From positions 29,404 to 93,403 of the IMG/VR virus record IMGVR_UViG_3300046512_000087: 64,000 nucleotides of DNA; one strand, 5' to 3'. Every line of letters begins with the position of its first letter. Positions within the stretch are counted from its first letter, which is position 1. The notes under the pieces were generated by a model. It was not told the origin of the DNA and made no database searches. It worked only from the letters and a program-made list of their open reading frames with translations. Position numbers and translations under genes: made by a program. Shown here one piece after another: positions 16,899 through 24,467 of this stretch. The stretch comes from a virus.

Positions 16899-18866
16899 TC
16901 ATGCCAGCAACTCAGCAATCAGCTGGCGCTCGGTAATGTAGCCATGTTCAGTCACTACCCCGAAGCTCACGATCTTGATCCCCTGGCTTAGCTTCCATTC
17001 CAGCACCTTAGTCACGGCTTCTGTCGGTTTACCCGTCCAGACCACATCCTGTTCTGCCATTACCAGCTGCTCAAGATCTTTGGCGGAGGCCACGGTTTTG
17101 AGTTTGGTTTTCCATGGGGTCAGCACCCTTAGCTTTTTCTTTTGGTCTTCAGTGAGGCTGGACTCCAACATTTCAATCAGGGCTATATCCTTGGACTTGT
17201 CGTGATCCTCCGAGCGGAAGGGAGCAAAGAACTGCTGTTCCTCATGCCCAAGGGCTCTCGACAAGTCCAGGGTCAGGTCGAAGCTCTCATTGAGGGCCTT
17301 CTTCACGTAGTCCACGGCTTCGAGTACCGGCATGAACAGCAGCTCTGGCATCCGCAACAGCACCCCGTTGGTGACCAGCTTGTGTTCACGGGTGATCTCG
17401 TTGCAATTGATTGCAGCCCACATCATGGCCTTGAACTGCTGGATGTACGGGTCGGCACTGCCGTCAATAACGGGTACTTCGTGCATCCATACCCTGCCGG
17501 TGGCTCCATCAATGGAGACGGTGTTGCCCTCGACAAAGAAGCTGATGTCGGCACCGAGCCCAACCACACAAGGCTTGTTCATGCCCCTGGCAACTACCGC
17601 TGCGTGGGAGGTGGCGCCGCCAGTCATGGTCAGCACACCCTTGGCAGCATTCATTCCCCCAATGTCATCCGGGGTAGTTTCAGCGGTCACCAAGATGCAC
17701 GGGGTTTTGCAATTGATTGCAGCTTTCGATGAGGTGACGATCACTCCGCTTACAACACCAGAACAGGCGGGAATTCCCACGTAATCAGCCACGTTCAGGT
17801 AGTTAGGGTCCAGGATCGCCATCTGAGCCGTGTCGAACTGCTTGGCTGTAACCCGCTTCAGCGCCGCCTTGTAGGTCAGGGAGTAATCCTGGCACAGATC
17901 CAAGGCCAGTCTCACCGCCGCCCTGGCGCTACGCTTGGCATTCCGGGTTTGCAGGATGTAGAGCTGGCCGGACTGTACAGTGAATTCAACATCCTGCACG
18001 TCCTTGCGCTGCTCTTCCAGCTGGGCCACGGTATGCATCAACTGGTGGTACGCCTGAGGGTTCCAGGCTTCCATTTGCTGCAACGGGTCTGGGGTGCGGA
18101 TGCCAGCCACCACGTCCTCGCCTTGAGCCTTGATCAGGTACTCACCCAGGATATACGGCTCGCCGCTGTCAGGGTTACGGGTGAACAGGACACCAGTGCA
18201 GGACTTGTCATCCATGTTGCCGAAGACCATGGCCTGGACTGTCACGGCTGTGCCCCACTCTTCAGGGATGCCATTCAGGTCCCGGTAGATCTTGGCCCGA
18301 GGATTCTGCCAGCTTTCGAACACTGCCTTGATAGAGCCCAGGATCTGTTCCTCGGCATCCGGGAATTCTTCCTCGGCGTGTGCTTCGTACAGGTCCGACC
18401 GTTTATTCAGGTCCAGGCCTTCGAAGTGTTCACGGGGAATACCGGCCACTACACTGCCGTACATTTCAATCAACCGACAGGCGCTGTCGTTGGTGCATTC
18501 CTCGCCAATGCGCTTGGACCATTCTTCATAAGTGCCGGTGTCCAGACCCACGTTCAGGATCGTATCCATCATCCCGGGACAACTCACGCGAGCCCCCGAG
18601 CGCACCGACACCAGAGGCATGTAGCCAAAGTGCTTCTGGAGAGCCTTCAGATAAGGCTTGATCTCCTTCCGCACTTTAGTCATGAACTTGTCGGGGTTTT
18701 TGCAGAACTCTGCGTAGTTGGTCGTCGGGATCACGAAGCCAGGAGGAATGGGCAGACCTTCTTGGGTCATCTTCACCAACCCGGCGCCTTTACCCCCCAG
18801 GACCTCTACCGATTCTTCTTCAACGCTGTAGCCTTTGAGACCAAAAGCCTGGATATTTAAAGACAT
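16899..18866 (-). CDS. Truncated pyruvate phosphate dikinase-like protein (ATP-grasp plus phosphohistidine domain)
   Basis: A 655-residue protein. The PPDK ATP-grasp domain is clear: GGKGAGL 24-30, SVRSGARVSCPGMMDT 87-102, VQAMVFGN 210-217, AQGEDVVAGIRTP 247-259, LYILQTR 302-308. The swivelling domain has GGATSHAAVVARG with the phosphorylatable His at 421. The C-terminal 230 residues are not the PEP/pyruvate TIM barrel, which is absent, so ordinary PEP synthesis is unlikely. It may pass phosphate to another acceptor, as rifampin phosphotransferases do. Two 14-bp repeats lie inside, both read AINC. Confidence 0.85.
   Translation of the reverse strand: MSLNIQAFGLKGYSVEEESVEVLGGKGAGLVKMTQEGLPIPPGFVIPTTNYAEFCKNPDKFMTKVRKEIKPYLKALQKHFGYMPLVSVRSGARVSCPGMMDTILNVGLDTGTYEEWSKRIGEECTNDSACRLIEMYGSVVAGIPREHFEGLDLNKRSDLYEAHAEEEFPDAEEQILGSIKAVFESWQNPRAKIYRDLNGIPEEWGTAVTVQAMVFGNMDDKSCTGVLFTRNPDSGEPYILGEYLIKAQGEDVVAGIRTPDPLQQMEAWNPQAYHQLMHTVAQLEEQRKDVQDVEFTVQSGQLYILQTRNAKRSARAAVRLALDLCQDYSLTYKAALKRVTAKQFDTAQMAILDPNYLNVADYVGIPACSGVVSGVIVTSSKAAINCKTPCILVTAETTPDDIGGMNAAKGVLTMTGGATSHAAVVARGMNKPCVVGLGADISFFVEGNTVSIDGATGRVWMHEVPVIDGSADPYIQQFKAMMWAAINCNEITREHKLVTNGVLLRMPELLFMPVLEAVDYVKKALNESFDLTLDLSRALGHEEQQFFAPFRSEDHDKSKDIALIEMLESSLTEDQKKKLRVLTPWKTKLKTVASAKDLEQLVMAEQDVVWTGKPTEAVTKVLEWKLSQGIKIVSFGVVTEHGYITERQLIAELLA
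17402..17415 (+). repeat. 14-bp dyad repeat in coding sequence
   Basis: Exact copy in the PPDK-like gene, read as AINCN. Confidence 0.95.
17708..17721 (+). repeat. 14-bp dyad repeat in coding sequence
   Basis: Exact copy in the PPDK-like gene, read as AINCK in a linker before the phosphohistidine domain; 306 bp from the previous copy. Confidence 0.95.
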
Positions 18867-18899
18867 TTACCGCACTCCATTGGGTTTTTCCTTACCCGT

Positions 18900-18927
18900 A
18901 TGATCTCATATTTACAGGGTTTGTCAA
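18900..18927 (-). promoter_or_regulatory. Probable promoter with weak -10
   Basis: Minus strand TTGACA (18927-18922) followed by AAC. The -10 is poor: GATCAT at 16 bp spacing, or TGAGAT at 13 bp. The leader has CCAATGGAGTG before the ATG of the PPDK-like gene at 18866. Confidence 0.55.
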
Positions 18928-18931
18928 ATGA

Positions 18932-19105
18932 TTAGCCCCAGCGATTGCCCTTATTACGCTTGCGCTCACCTTTGCCTTTCTTGACTCGGATTCCCAGGTC
19001 AATACTCAGAGGTGGAGGCGCCTCGATTTCGAGAGTGGCGATAGAGCCGTACAGCATGCAAAACAAGGCAACCCGTTCAGCTCCCAGAATCCGTATTCTG
19101 CTCAT
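18932..19105 (-). CDS. Small basic protein, 57 aa
   Basis: Starts MSRIRILGAERVALF and ends in a strongly basic tail (KKGKGERKRNKGNRWG). The ATG overlaps the ligase TGA (ATGA). The basic end could bind nucleic acid. No family recognised. The stop lies just upstream of the promoter for the next operon. Confidence 0.65.
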   Translation of the reverse strand: MSRIRILGAERVALFCMLYGSIATLEIEAPPPLSIDLGIRVKKGKGERKRNKGNRWG

Positions 19106-20055
19106 TCGTCCACCAGATCGTAGTCGTCACGGATGCAAACCCAGGTCGGGAACCGAGGCTTGGTTTTGATCCCTTTGGGGAAGAACTTGAACTTGATGAC
19201 CTTCTCGACAATCTTGCCGGGGTTCTGCCAGAAGTCCAGGGCTTCCTTCTCGGTCATGTTACCCGGAGACACCGTGATCTTGTCCCCTTTCTTCAGCAAC
19301 AGTTTCTTCGAGTGGGCGTCGAACACGTCTTCCATCAGGGTGCAGAGCATGTTGCCAAGCATGCCATTCGGGATCATGTTCTCCTGGTGGCTGGTGCGAA
19401 AGGTCTTGCCCAGCTCATTCTTCTGAGCCACGTTCCCGTTCTTATTGCCTTCGGTGATTTCGTTCACCATGGCGTTGGCTTCCATGAAACCCTTGATGCG
19501 CAGGTAGCCACCTTCTCGCACGGTGCTACGGCCTTCCTTGTGTGGCAGGTCGAGTGCTCGCATGATCGAGCCCTCGTAGCCTTCAGAGAGCCACAGGTCA
19601 TCCATTGCCAGCACTTCTTCCTTGGTCTTGGCGATGATCCAGGGAACGAGGCGCAGGTTGTCTGCAAGACCTTTATCTTTCAGCTCGTTGTAGCGGATGT
19701 CTCGCAGGGCCAAGCGGTCGATATAGGGCAGGCTCCGGGATTCAGGAGTCAGGTAGTCGAACAGCCACCAGTCCAGGGCGTTCGTCTTGTCCTTGCTACT
19801 GGTCACCGAGGTTGTGCCTCGGCACAAGTCCGGGTGGGTGGACATACCCTTGAGAGCCAGCTCACCATCGAAGCCGTTGTACTCAAAGCGGTCAAAGCAA
19901 CGGTTCACGAAGACGTTGGGGAAGCGCTTCAACGACCGGCCTGTCAATGGCCCGTCCAGAGCCAGGGCCCGCACGCCGTCAATCTTCGGCATCAAAATTA
20001 CGGGGAATTTCTGTTTATCCAGGTCAGCGTCACAGGCGAGATACGGCTTCGTCAT
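19102..20055 (-). CDS. ATP-dependent DNA ligase (T7-like)
   Basis: About 317 residues. Nucleotidyltransferase motifs: MPKIDGVRAL (motif I, Lys that takes AMP, KxDGxR), FDGELAL (motif III), WWLFDYL (IIIa), EGYEGSIMR (IV), LRIKGF (V). The C-terminal OB-fold region ends with FPTWVCIRDDYD. Joins nicks in DNA replication and repair. I prefer the ATG at 20055 to the GTG at 20064; a GAGTG inside the repeat variant at 20060-20073 may serve as ribosome site. Confidence 0.9.
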   Translation of the reverse strand: MTKPYLACDADLDKQKFPVILMPKIDGVRALALDGPLTGRSLKRFPNVFVNRCFDRFEYNGFDGELALKGMSTHPDLCRGTTSVTSSKDKTNALDWWLFDYLTPESRSLPYIDRLALRDIRYNELKDKGLADNLRLVPWIIAKTKEEVLAMDDLWLSEGYEGSIMRALDLPHKEGRSTVREGGYLRIKGFMEANAMVNEITEGNKNGNVAQKNELGKTFRTSHQENMIPNGMLGNMLCTLMEDVFDAHSKKLLLKKGDKITVSPGNMTEKEALDFWQNPGKIVEKVIKFKFFPKGIKTKPRFPTWVCIRDDYDLVDE

Positions 20056-20059
20056 GGTT

Positions 20060-20073
20060 TGCACTCAATTGCA
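20060..20073 (-). repeat. Variant 14-bp repeat in ligase leader
   Basis: Plus strand TGCACTCAATTGCA, one base different from the main form. The change creates GAGTG on the coding strand, placed as a ribosome site for the ligase ATG. Confidence 0.85.
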
Positions 20074-20076
20074 AAG

Positions 20077-20235
20077 TTAGGAGTTGTACCAGCAGGGCAG
20101 CGAGAAATACTCGGTACTCCAGCGGGTCTTGGACTGCATGGCGCGGCACAACCACCGCACCTGTTGACTATCACCAACTACCACCCAACGGGGCAGCCAT
20201 AAGAACACGATCTTTTGGGACTCGGAATGCTTCAT
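20077..20235 (-). CDS. Small hypothetical protein, 52 aa
   Basis: Begins MKHSESQKIVFLWLPRWVVV and ends SLPCWYNS; Trp-rich. The ATG follows GGAGG at 7 bases. Sits between the promoter at 20270-20298 and the ligase. No family recognised. Confidence 0.7.
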   Translation of the reverse strand: MKHSESQKIVFLWLPRWVVVGDSQQVRWLCRAMQSKTRWSTEYFSLPCWYNS

Positions 20236-20269
20236 ATCTGCCTCCGGGGTGGATTTGGTTTGAAGTTGT

Positions 20270-20298
20270 ATCGTACTTTAGGTACTAGGTTTGTCCAA
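20270..20298 (-). promoter_or_regulatory. Sigma-70 promoter next to a 14-bp repeat
   Basis: Minus strand TTGGAC (20298-20293), 17-bp spacer, TACGAT (20275-20270). The 14-bp repeat lies 6 bp upstream of the -35 box. Drives the 52-aa gene and ligase. Confidence 0.8.
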
Positions 20299-20613
20299 TG
20301 ATTTTGCAATTGATTGCACGCGAGCATCCCGCAGGCGTACACGGCGCTTCAGGGTCTGAAGGCTGTAATACACCATCTTCTCTGCGTCGTATACGCCGTC
20401 CTTGTCCATGCCCGGCTTGAACAAGTCCTGCTCCCTGGCAGCGCAAGAACGCCAGATAGCCTTGAACTGGTTGCCCTCGGCAAACGTCATGTTCAAAGCG
20501 TTGATGATGTCCTCACACTCACAGGTGTAGGGCTCTGGCAAGTTGGCAGGCTCGGGCACAAACAGCTTGTAGTACCCAACTGACCCACCAGTAGCCTTCT
20601 GTTCTTCACTCAC
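20278..20613 (-). CDS. Hypothetical protein, 111 aa
   Basis: A 111-residue protein with CECEDIINALNMTFAEGNQFKAIWRSCAARE in the middle, of a type seen in phages without known function. Its end (VQSIAKSLDKPST) is encoded by the 14-bp repeat followed by the -35 box of the next promoter, so regulatory DNA doubles as coding sequence. Confidence 0.75.
   Translation of the reverse strand: MSEEQKATGGSVGYYKLFVPEPANLPEPYTCECEDIINALNMTFAEGNQFKAIWRSCAAREQDLFKPGMDKDGVYDAEKMVYYSLQTLKRRVRLRDARVQSIAKSLDKPST
20305..20318 (+). repeat. 14-bp dyad repeat at promoter and gene end
   Basis: Exact copy, 6 bp upstream of a -35 box and read as VQSIA at the end of the 111-aa gene. Confidence 0.95.
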
Positions 20614-20797
20614 GTTTCATACCCTCCAGGATCTTCTGGGCTTTCGGACCCGGGAATCGGCGCCATTTGATGTGTGGGTAGTCAGCTGCCACTTGCCTGA
20701 ACGTGTGCCAGCTGCACCCAAACTCTTTGAAGGCTGAGGTCCTACTATGCCCCTTTGCGGCCAGGGCCATCAGAACAGCCTCCACTGACTCAGACAT
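20606..20797 (-). CDS. Small protein with possible helix-turn-helix, 63 aa
   Basis: A 63-residue protein. SRTSAFKEFGCSWHTFRQVAADYP looks like a helix-turn-helix. It overlaps the HNH gene start region on one side and the 111-aa gene on the other. Possible DNA binding; unproven. Confidence 0.65.
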   Translation of the reverse strand: MSESVEAVLMALAAKGHSRTSAFKEFGCSWHTFRQVAADYPHIKWRRFPGPKAQKILEGMKRE

Positions 20798-21731
20798 TCT
20801 CTCGGGCCATCCGGCGTTTATGCTCTGTCATCAGAGCCCGGTAAGTATCAGGTGGCAACATGTCCTTGGCTACAGTTTTGAGCAACGTGCCGTAGGCGAA
20901 GTCTTCTTCCTTGTGTATAGCAATGTTCACCAGTTTCAAATACACCCGGACTTTCGCCAGCTCCTTGCGGGCCTTCGACTTGGCCGACAGCCAGTAATTC
21001 TTCCGGGACTTTTCCAGCATCATCCGGGCTTCAGCATCCATGTACCGGCCAGCAGCGTCAGCCTCCCGCAACTGGAGGATCACCTTCTGCTCAATCAATG
21101 GCAGGCGGGACACCGCCGCGTAGTCGATGATTGGCGGGTCCTCGGCAAACACCATCGGAGTGAAAGGGATCTCTTCACGCGGTATCAACACGGCTGGTTT
21201 CTCCACCACCGGCAACTCCACTGGAGCCTCCAGAAACTTAGGCGGTGATTGCACTACCGTAAGCTCTGGCATGTCATGGGAGCGGGAGACATTGCAGGGC
21301 TGGCAGGCCAGGGTCATGTTGTTCCTACCATCCAGTCCTCCCCTGGCAAGGGGGATGATGTGCTCCAGTGTCGAGGTGTTGATAGTCACCTCACAGTTGC
21401 ACCACCGACAGGTATTTACACCCTTGTCCAACAGGGCCTGCCGGTGGCCTCTGCTCTCTTTGCTCCGGCGCCGAGCACGGTCCATCTTCGGAACAATAGC
21501 TGGAGCCCGGTTAGCCATCTCCACGGCCTCCAGGGGCGACACGTCATGCTTGCCTCTCACCGTGCCTGCAACATAGGCCGTGCGTTTGCTGCTGAACGGG
21601 TAGTAGTTGACCAGCAGCTGGCCTTTGATTTGGAAGTGGCCTGGGGCGGGTTCCGAAAAGTCCAGTTCTCTATCTTTGCACAGCTGATACAACGTAGCGT
21701 ACATCGCGTTCTGGGCCGTCCGTGTGCTCAT
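20790..21731 (-). CDS. HNH endonuclease, 313 aa
   Basis: An HNH nuclease with CRWC about residues 108-111, LEHIIPLARGGLDGRNNMTLACQPCNVSR (H, N and zinc-binding C pairs). A long helical C-terminal part (about residues 190-313) has no known domain. The start overlaps the DUF262 gene end (ATGA). The pair DUF262 plus HNH recalls GmrSD-type restriction, though those HNH parts usually belong to DUF1524. Confidence 0.85.
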   Translation of the reverse strand: MSTRTAQNAMYATLYQLCKDRELDFSEPAPGHFQIKGQLLVNYYPFSSKRTAYVAGTVRGKHDVSPLEAVEMANRAPAIVPKMDRARRRSKESRGHRQALLDKGVNTCRWCNCEVTINTSTLEHIIPLARGGLDGRNNMTLACQPCNVSRSHDMPELTVVQSPPKFLEAPVELPVVEKPAVLIPREEIPFTPMVFAEDPPIIDYAAVSRLPLIEQKVILQLREADAAGRYMDAEARMMLEKSRKNYWLSAKSKARKELAKVRVYLKLVNIAIHKEEDFAYGTLLKTVAKDMLPPDTYRALMTEHKRRMARENV

Positions 21732-22540
21732 GCCTGCTTCTCCAGCTCAGCCTTGTACAGGGCTTCTACGTGGGCGATGTGTTCCTGGGTCTGAGCCACA
21801 CCGGCAGCGTTACAGGCCAGGAACATCTTCAGGCAATCAGCCCGGCTGGCATTCTCCGGCAGAGTGCAAACGGCTACAGCCCTGTCCTCGAAGTTGTGGC
21901 GGTCCATATAGGACAGCTGATACCAGAACTTGCCGCGCCAGGACCAACGCCCCTCCATGAAGTCCAGGATGGCGTTGATGCGCTGCTTACCGTCGATGAT
22001 TTCAGTACGGTTTTCAGGCCACTTGTGGTGTTTGAAGATGAAACTGCCAATCGGGTAACCAGCAGCGATGTTATCCATCAAGGCCACCCGGTCTTCTTCA
22101 GTCCAGACATAGCCACGCTGGTAGTCGGGATTGTCGATGTAGCCCCAGCGCTGGATGCTGCTCAAGGCGCTACCAACGTGCTGGTTGGAGAACGGCCACA
22201 TCCAGCTACGGCCAATCATGGTGGTGTCTTCCCTGGTATCCAGCGGGATCACATCAGTCCAAGGCCACGCCCCGTACTTGATTCCGTCGTCAAATGGTCT
22301 CCCGTACTTCTCACCTTTGTCCAAGCACTTGATCACAATCACCTTGCCATCGTGGGCAGTGGCCACTACTTCAGGCTCCACCAGATTACCAACTTCCACT
22401 TTCATGCCCGGCCACAGAGTCCAGGTGGGCTCTGATAACGATGCTGGGTCTGTAAGGCGGGTGCTTTCAAAGTTACTGAGGCAGAGCTTGATCCACTCTT
22501 CTTCAGTTTCTGGGAGTTTCACTACTGCTTTCTTCGCCAT
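21728..22540 (-). CDS. DUF262 / ParB-like fold protein
   Basis: A 270-residue protein. Residues about 137-200 show the DUF262 pattern: NPDYQRGYVWTEEDRVALMD, GYPIGSFIF, EIIDGKQRINAILDF (the DGQQR-like motif). This domain is the N-terminal half of GmrSD and related NTP-dependent restriction enzymes; alone in phages it often stands by nuclease genes. The roughly 100 N-terminal residues are unknown. Directly followed by an overlapping HNH gene. Confidence 0.8.
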   Translation of the reverse strand: MAKKAVVKLPETEEEWIKLCLSNFESTRLTDPASLSEPTWTLWPGMKVEVGNLVEPEVVATAHDGKVIVIKCLDKGEKYGRPFDDGIKYGAWPWTDVIPLDTREDTTMIGRSWMWPFSNQHVGSALSSIQRWGYIDNPDYQRGYVWTEEDRVALMDNIAAGYPIGSFIFKHHKWPENRTEIIDGKQRINAILDFMEGRWSWRGKFWYQLSYMDRHNFEDRAVAVCTLPENASRADCLKMFLACNAAGVAQTQEHIAHVEALYKAELEKQA

Positions 22541-22662
22541 TATTCTTCTTCCTGGTCAGGGTAATCGGGATCACGCGGGTCTGGGTGTTGGGCCATCTCC
22601 CGCTCTTGCCTACGTTGCCACAGTACCTGCTGGCGCAACTCATCTTCGTCTTCAGAGTACAT
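22540..22662 (-). CDS. Small acidic protein, 40 aa
   Basis: Begins MYSEDEDELRQQVLWQRRQE and ends in acidic DPDYPDQEEE. The ATG follows the previous stop as TGAGATG with GGGGGC upstream. The gene ends in GAA repeats that also form the ribosome site for the DUF262 gene. Confidence 0.6.
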   Translation of the reverse strand: MYSEDEDELRQQVLWQRRQEREMAQHPDPRDPDYPDQEEE

Positions 22663-22663
22663 C

Positions 22664-23185
22664 TCAGCCCCCTAAGATTTCTTTCTTCAACCTCGCAGCC
22701 ATATTACGGTGATAGAACCGTGTTGCCGCGAGGACATTGAGGGATTCTAGGTCCCCAGGCATCTCCGCCATGCCGTTGATGGATACCTCGGACATTTTCA
22801 GGTCATGCCGGGTTTTCTCCAGCGCATTCTTATCCAAGGAGTCAGGGTACTCTGCCAGAGCAAGCAGGATGAAGTCTGCAAGCTGCATGGGAGTAGCCTG
22901 CCCACCGAACTCTTTCTCTGCGTCTACCAAGATACTGGCCAACCGTTTTCTGGTCGGGATCATTGATACGTTCTCCAGCATCTTGCCCAGGTAGGTGTCC
23001 AGGGCCTGAATGTTTATGACCTTCTTTACGTAGTCAGGTGGGGTTTGGTCCATGTCCTTCAGGGATGGCAACTGCATTCCGACTTTGTAATGCTGGAGAG
23101 GCAACCCAAAGGCCGGTGGCACCTCCACATCGACAATCAGGGACGTAGCCATCTGGCCCGGTAGTTTCAGGGCCAGGGGTGTCAT
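22664..23185 (-). CDS. Hypothetical protein, 173 aa
   Basis: Starts MTPLALKLPGQMATSL at the ATG right after the previous gene's stop, with GGAAG upstream; an upstream-extended start at 23242 is less likely as it overlaps that gene by 56 bases. The middle helix region (LADFILLALAEYPDSLDKNALEKTRHDLKMSE) is well formed. No family recognised. Confidence 0.7.
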   Translation of the reverse strand: MTPLALKLPGQMATSLIVDVEVPPAFGLPLQHYKVGMQLPSLKDMDQTPPDYVKKVINIQALDTYLGKMLENVSMIPTRKRLASILVDAEKEFGGQATPMQLADFILLALAEYPDSLDKNALEKTRHDLKMSEVSINGMAEMPGDLESLNVLAATRFYHRNMAARLKKEILGG

Positions 23186-23186
23186 C

Positions 23187-23477
23187 TTACTTCCCGGAGG
23201 CAACTTCACGTTCAATCTCCACCAGTTGGATATCCAAGACACAGTGCAGCACCAGACCTTGCTTGCCAGCTTCTTTCACAGCGGCGATTTCAGCAACGGT
23301 ACGGGACAGCGTGTGTTCTTCATGCAGGAATTTCAGGATCATCCCAGTGCCACCCCTACGGACTGACAACTCTACGCGGGTGACTACCTTGGGTGGGAGG
23401 TCCAGGACTGGGCGCTTGTTTGCCAGCTTGGATTTGTGACGGTTCAGGGCTCTGCGAATATCGGCTTCCAGACTCAT
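23187..23477 (-). CDS. Hypothetical protein, 96 aa
   Basis: A 96-residue protein with a basic N-terminal helix (ADIRRALNRHKSKLANKR) and a beta-rich rest. First gene after promoter 23509-23537, with AAGGAG before the ATG. No family recognised. Confidence 0.75.
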   Translation of the reverse strand: MSLEADIRRALNRHKSKLANKRPVLDLPPKVVTRVELSVRRGGTGMILKFLHEEHTLSRTVAEIAAVKEAGKQGLVLHCVLDIQLVEIEREVASGK

Positions 23478-23508
23478 TATCTACTCCTTAGATTTTGTCT
23501 ATACCGGT

Positions 23509-23537
23509 ATCTTACCTTATGCCTAGGGTTTGTCCAA
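23509..23537 (-). promoter_or_regulatory. Sigma-70 promoter next to a variant repeat
   Basis: Minus strand TTGGAC (23537-23532), 17-bp spacer, TAAGAT (23514-23509). A repeat variant lies 5 bp upstream of the -35 box. Confidence 0.85.
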
Positions 23538-23542
23538 TGTTT

Positions 23543-23556
23543 TGCAATTGAGTGCA
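23543..23556 (+). repeat. Variant 14-bp repeat at promoter
   Basis: TGCAATTGAGTGCA, the same single-base variant as at 20060 and 34201, 5 bp from a -35 box. Confidence 0.85.
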
Positions 23557-23568
23557 AACCCTCACAGG

Positions 23569-23838
23569 CTATTTCACCAACAGACTGGCGATCTTCACGG
23601 GCACACCACGATAGGTGACACCGTGCTCCAGGATGAACCGCACCAGACTCATGTCGCTGACGCGCATCAACGCTACTGGCAGTTGACCACAAGCTTTCAT
23701 TTCCCGCGCCATCTGGGCCAGTTCAGGCTCGGAAACAGTGTGGCTTTCCAGGCGCTTGCCAGTCTCTTTGAAGCAGGCAGCCTGGGCCTGATCGAAGCTG
23801 TACAGCAGCGGGGTCTTTTGCTGGGTGATAGGGTTCAT
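23569..23838 (-). CDS. Hypothetical protein, 89 aa
   Basis: An 89-residue protein with a helical middle (SEPELAQMAREMKACG) and a beta-rich end. Overlaps the upstream gene in ATGA style. No family recognised. Confidence 0.7.
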   Translation of the reverse strand: MNPITQQKTPLLYSFDQAQAACFKETGKRLESHTVSEPELAQMAREMKACGQLPVALMRVSDMSLVRFILEHGVTYRGVPVKIASLLVK

Positions 23839-24011
23839 TCTGCATCCTTAATCTGCTGGGGAGTGGTGCCGCCAAAGACAGCAGGTTCACCGTCTTCTAC
23901 GTGCCATGGGATGTCATGCTCAGAATGGTCTGGGCACAACTTGATGTTCTGGCTGCCAATATGCACCAGATCCGTGTTACCGCAAATCGGGCAGACTTTA
24001 CTGGTCGGCAT
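23835..24011 (-). CDS. Zinc-finger protein, 58 aa
   Basis: Starts MPTSKVCPICGNTDLVHIG. CPIC near residues 7-10 and a later CPDH form a short zinc-binding site. The ATG at 24011 follows CGGAAC. It lies inside the end of the preceding 52-aa gene, in another frame. Confidence 0.65.
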   Translation of the reverse strand: MPTSKVCPICGNTDLVHIGSQNIKLCPDHSEHDIPWHVEDGEPAVFGGTTPQQIKDAE

Positions 24012-24156
24012 GTGAGTTCCGTTTCTTGCAATTGATTGCACGCTCTTGCTCGACCCGTTCCCGGAATTCTGCAAGGGCAGCTCGTTGTTCTGGGGTGGCC
24101 AGTTCATAGGCCCGGCGCTGGCGGGGAGCCAGTCGTCTTTCTTTTCTGTTTTCCAT
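23998..24156 (-). CDS. Small basic protein, 52 aa, carrying repeat-encoded AINCKK
   Basis: Begins MENRKERRLAPRQRRAYELA. Highly charged, mostly helical (TPEQRAALAEFRERVEQE). The 14-bp repeat at 24027-24040 encodes AINCK near its end. The ATG follows CAACGGAGTG, the standard leader. Overlaps the zinc-finger gene by 14 bases. Confidence 0.75.
   Translation of the reverse strand: MENRKERRLAPRQRRAYELATPEQRAALAEFRERVEQERAINCKKRNSHADQ
24027..24040 (+). repeat. 14-bp dyad repeat in coding sequence
   Basis: Exact copy, read as AINCK in the 52-aa gene, and 16 bases upstream of the next gene's ATG. Confidence 0.95.
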
Positions 24157-24194
24157 GGGATTCACTCCGTTGTATATCCAAATTATCTCTCATT

Positions 24195-24374
24195 TCAGCG
24201 AGCATTGCCAGGTCTGGAGTACGGCTTCAGCTTGTTGACTTCAGCAAAAGCCTTCGCATTCCTGAGTTTCTGGTAGGCCAGAGCCCGGCGCAATTGACGC
24301 TTGGACAAATGGCTCCAAAGTGCATGGACGACCAGTAGGCCAATAAGGATCACAGCTTTATCAAAATCGTCCAC
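24195..24374 (-). CDS. Small membrane protein, 59 aa (GTG start)
   Basis: Reads (M)DDFDKAVILIGLLVVHALW..., one membrane segment near residues 6-20, then a basic cytoplasm-type region (KRQLRRALAYQKLRNAK). The start is a GTG with AAGGAG 6 bases upstream; no ATG is available. Follows promoter 24410-24437. Unknown role. Confidence 0.65.
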   Translation of the reverse strand: MDDFDKAVILIGLLVVHALWSHLSKRQLRRALAYQKLRNAKAFAEVNKLKPYSRPGNAR

Positions 24375-24409
24375 TTCACTCTCCTTCCATTGGAGGTATT
24401 TAAGTCTTT

Positions 24410-24437
24410 ATCGTACCTGTAGACTGCTAAAAGTCAA
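24410..24437 (-). promoter_or_regulatory. Sigma-70 promoter next to a 14-bp repeat
   Basis: Minus strand TTGACT (24437-24432), 16-bp spacer, TACGAT (24415-24410). A repeat lies 8 bp upstream of the -35 box. Confidence 0.75.
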
Positions 24438-24466
24438 AAGGCCCGTGCAATTGATTGCAAAGGCCT
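24438..24466 (-). terminator. Hairpin with the 14-bp repeat as inner stem
   Basis: Minus strand AGAAGGCC, repeat, GGGCCTTTT: an AAGGCC/GGCCTT stem that encloses the repeat's own dyad, ending in four T. It lies just past the stop of the 49-aa gene and could end transcription from upstream. Confidence 0.6.
24446..24459 (+). repeat. 14-bp dyad repeat, intergenic, in a hairpin
   Basis: Exact copy between a gene end and a promoter, enclosed by AAGGCC/GGCCTT arms. Confidence 0.95.
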
Positions 24467-24467
24467 T

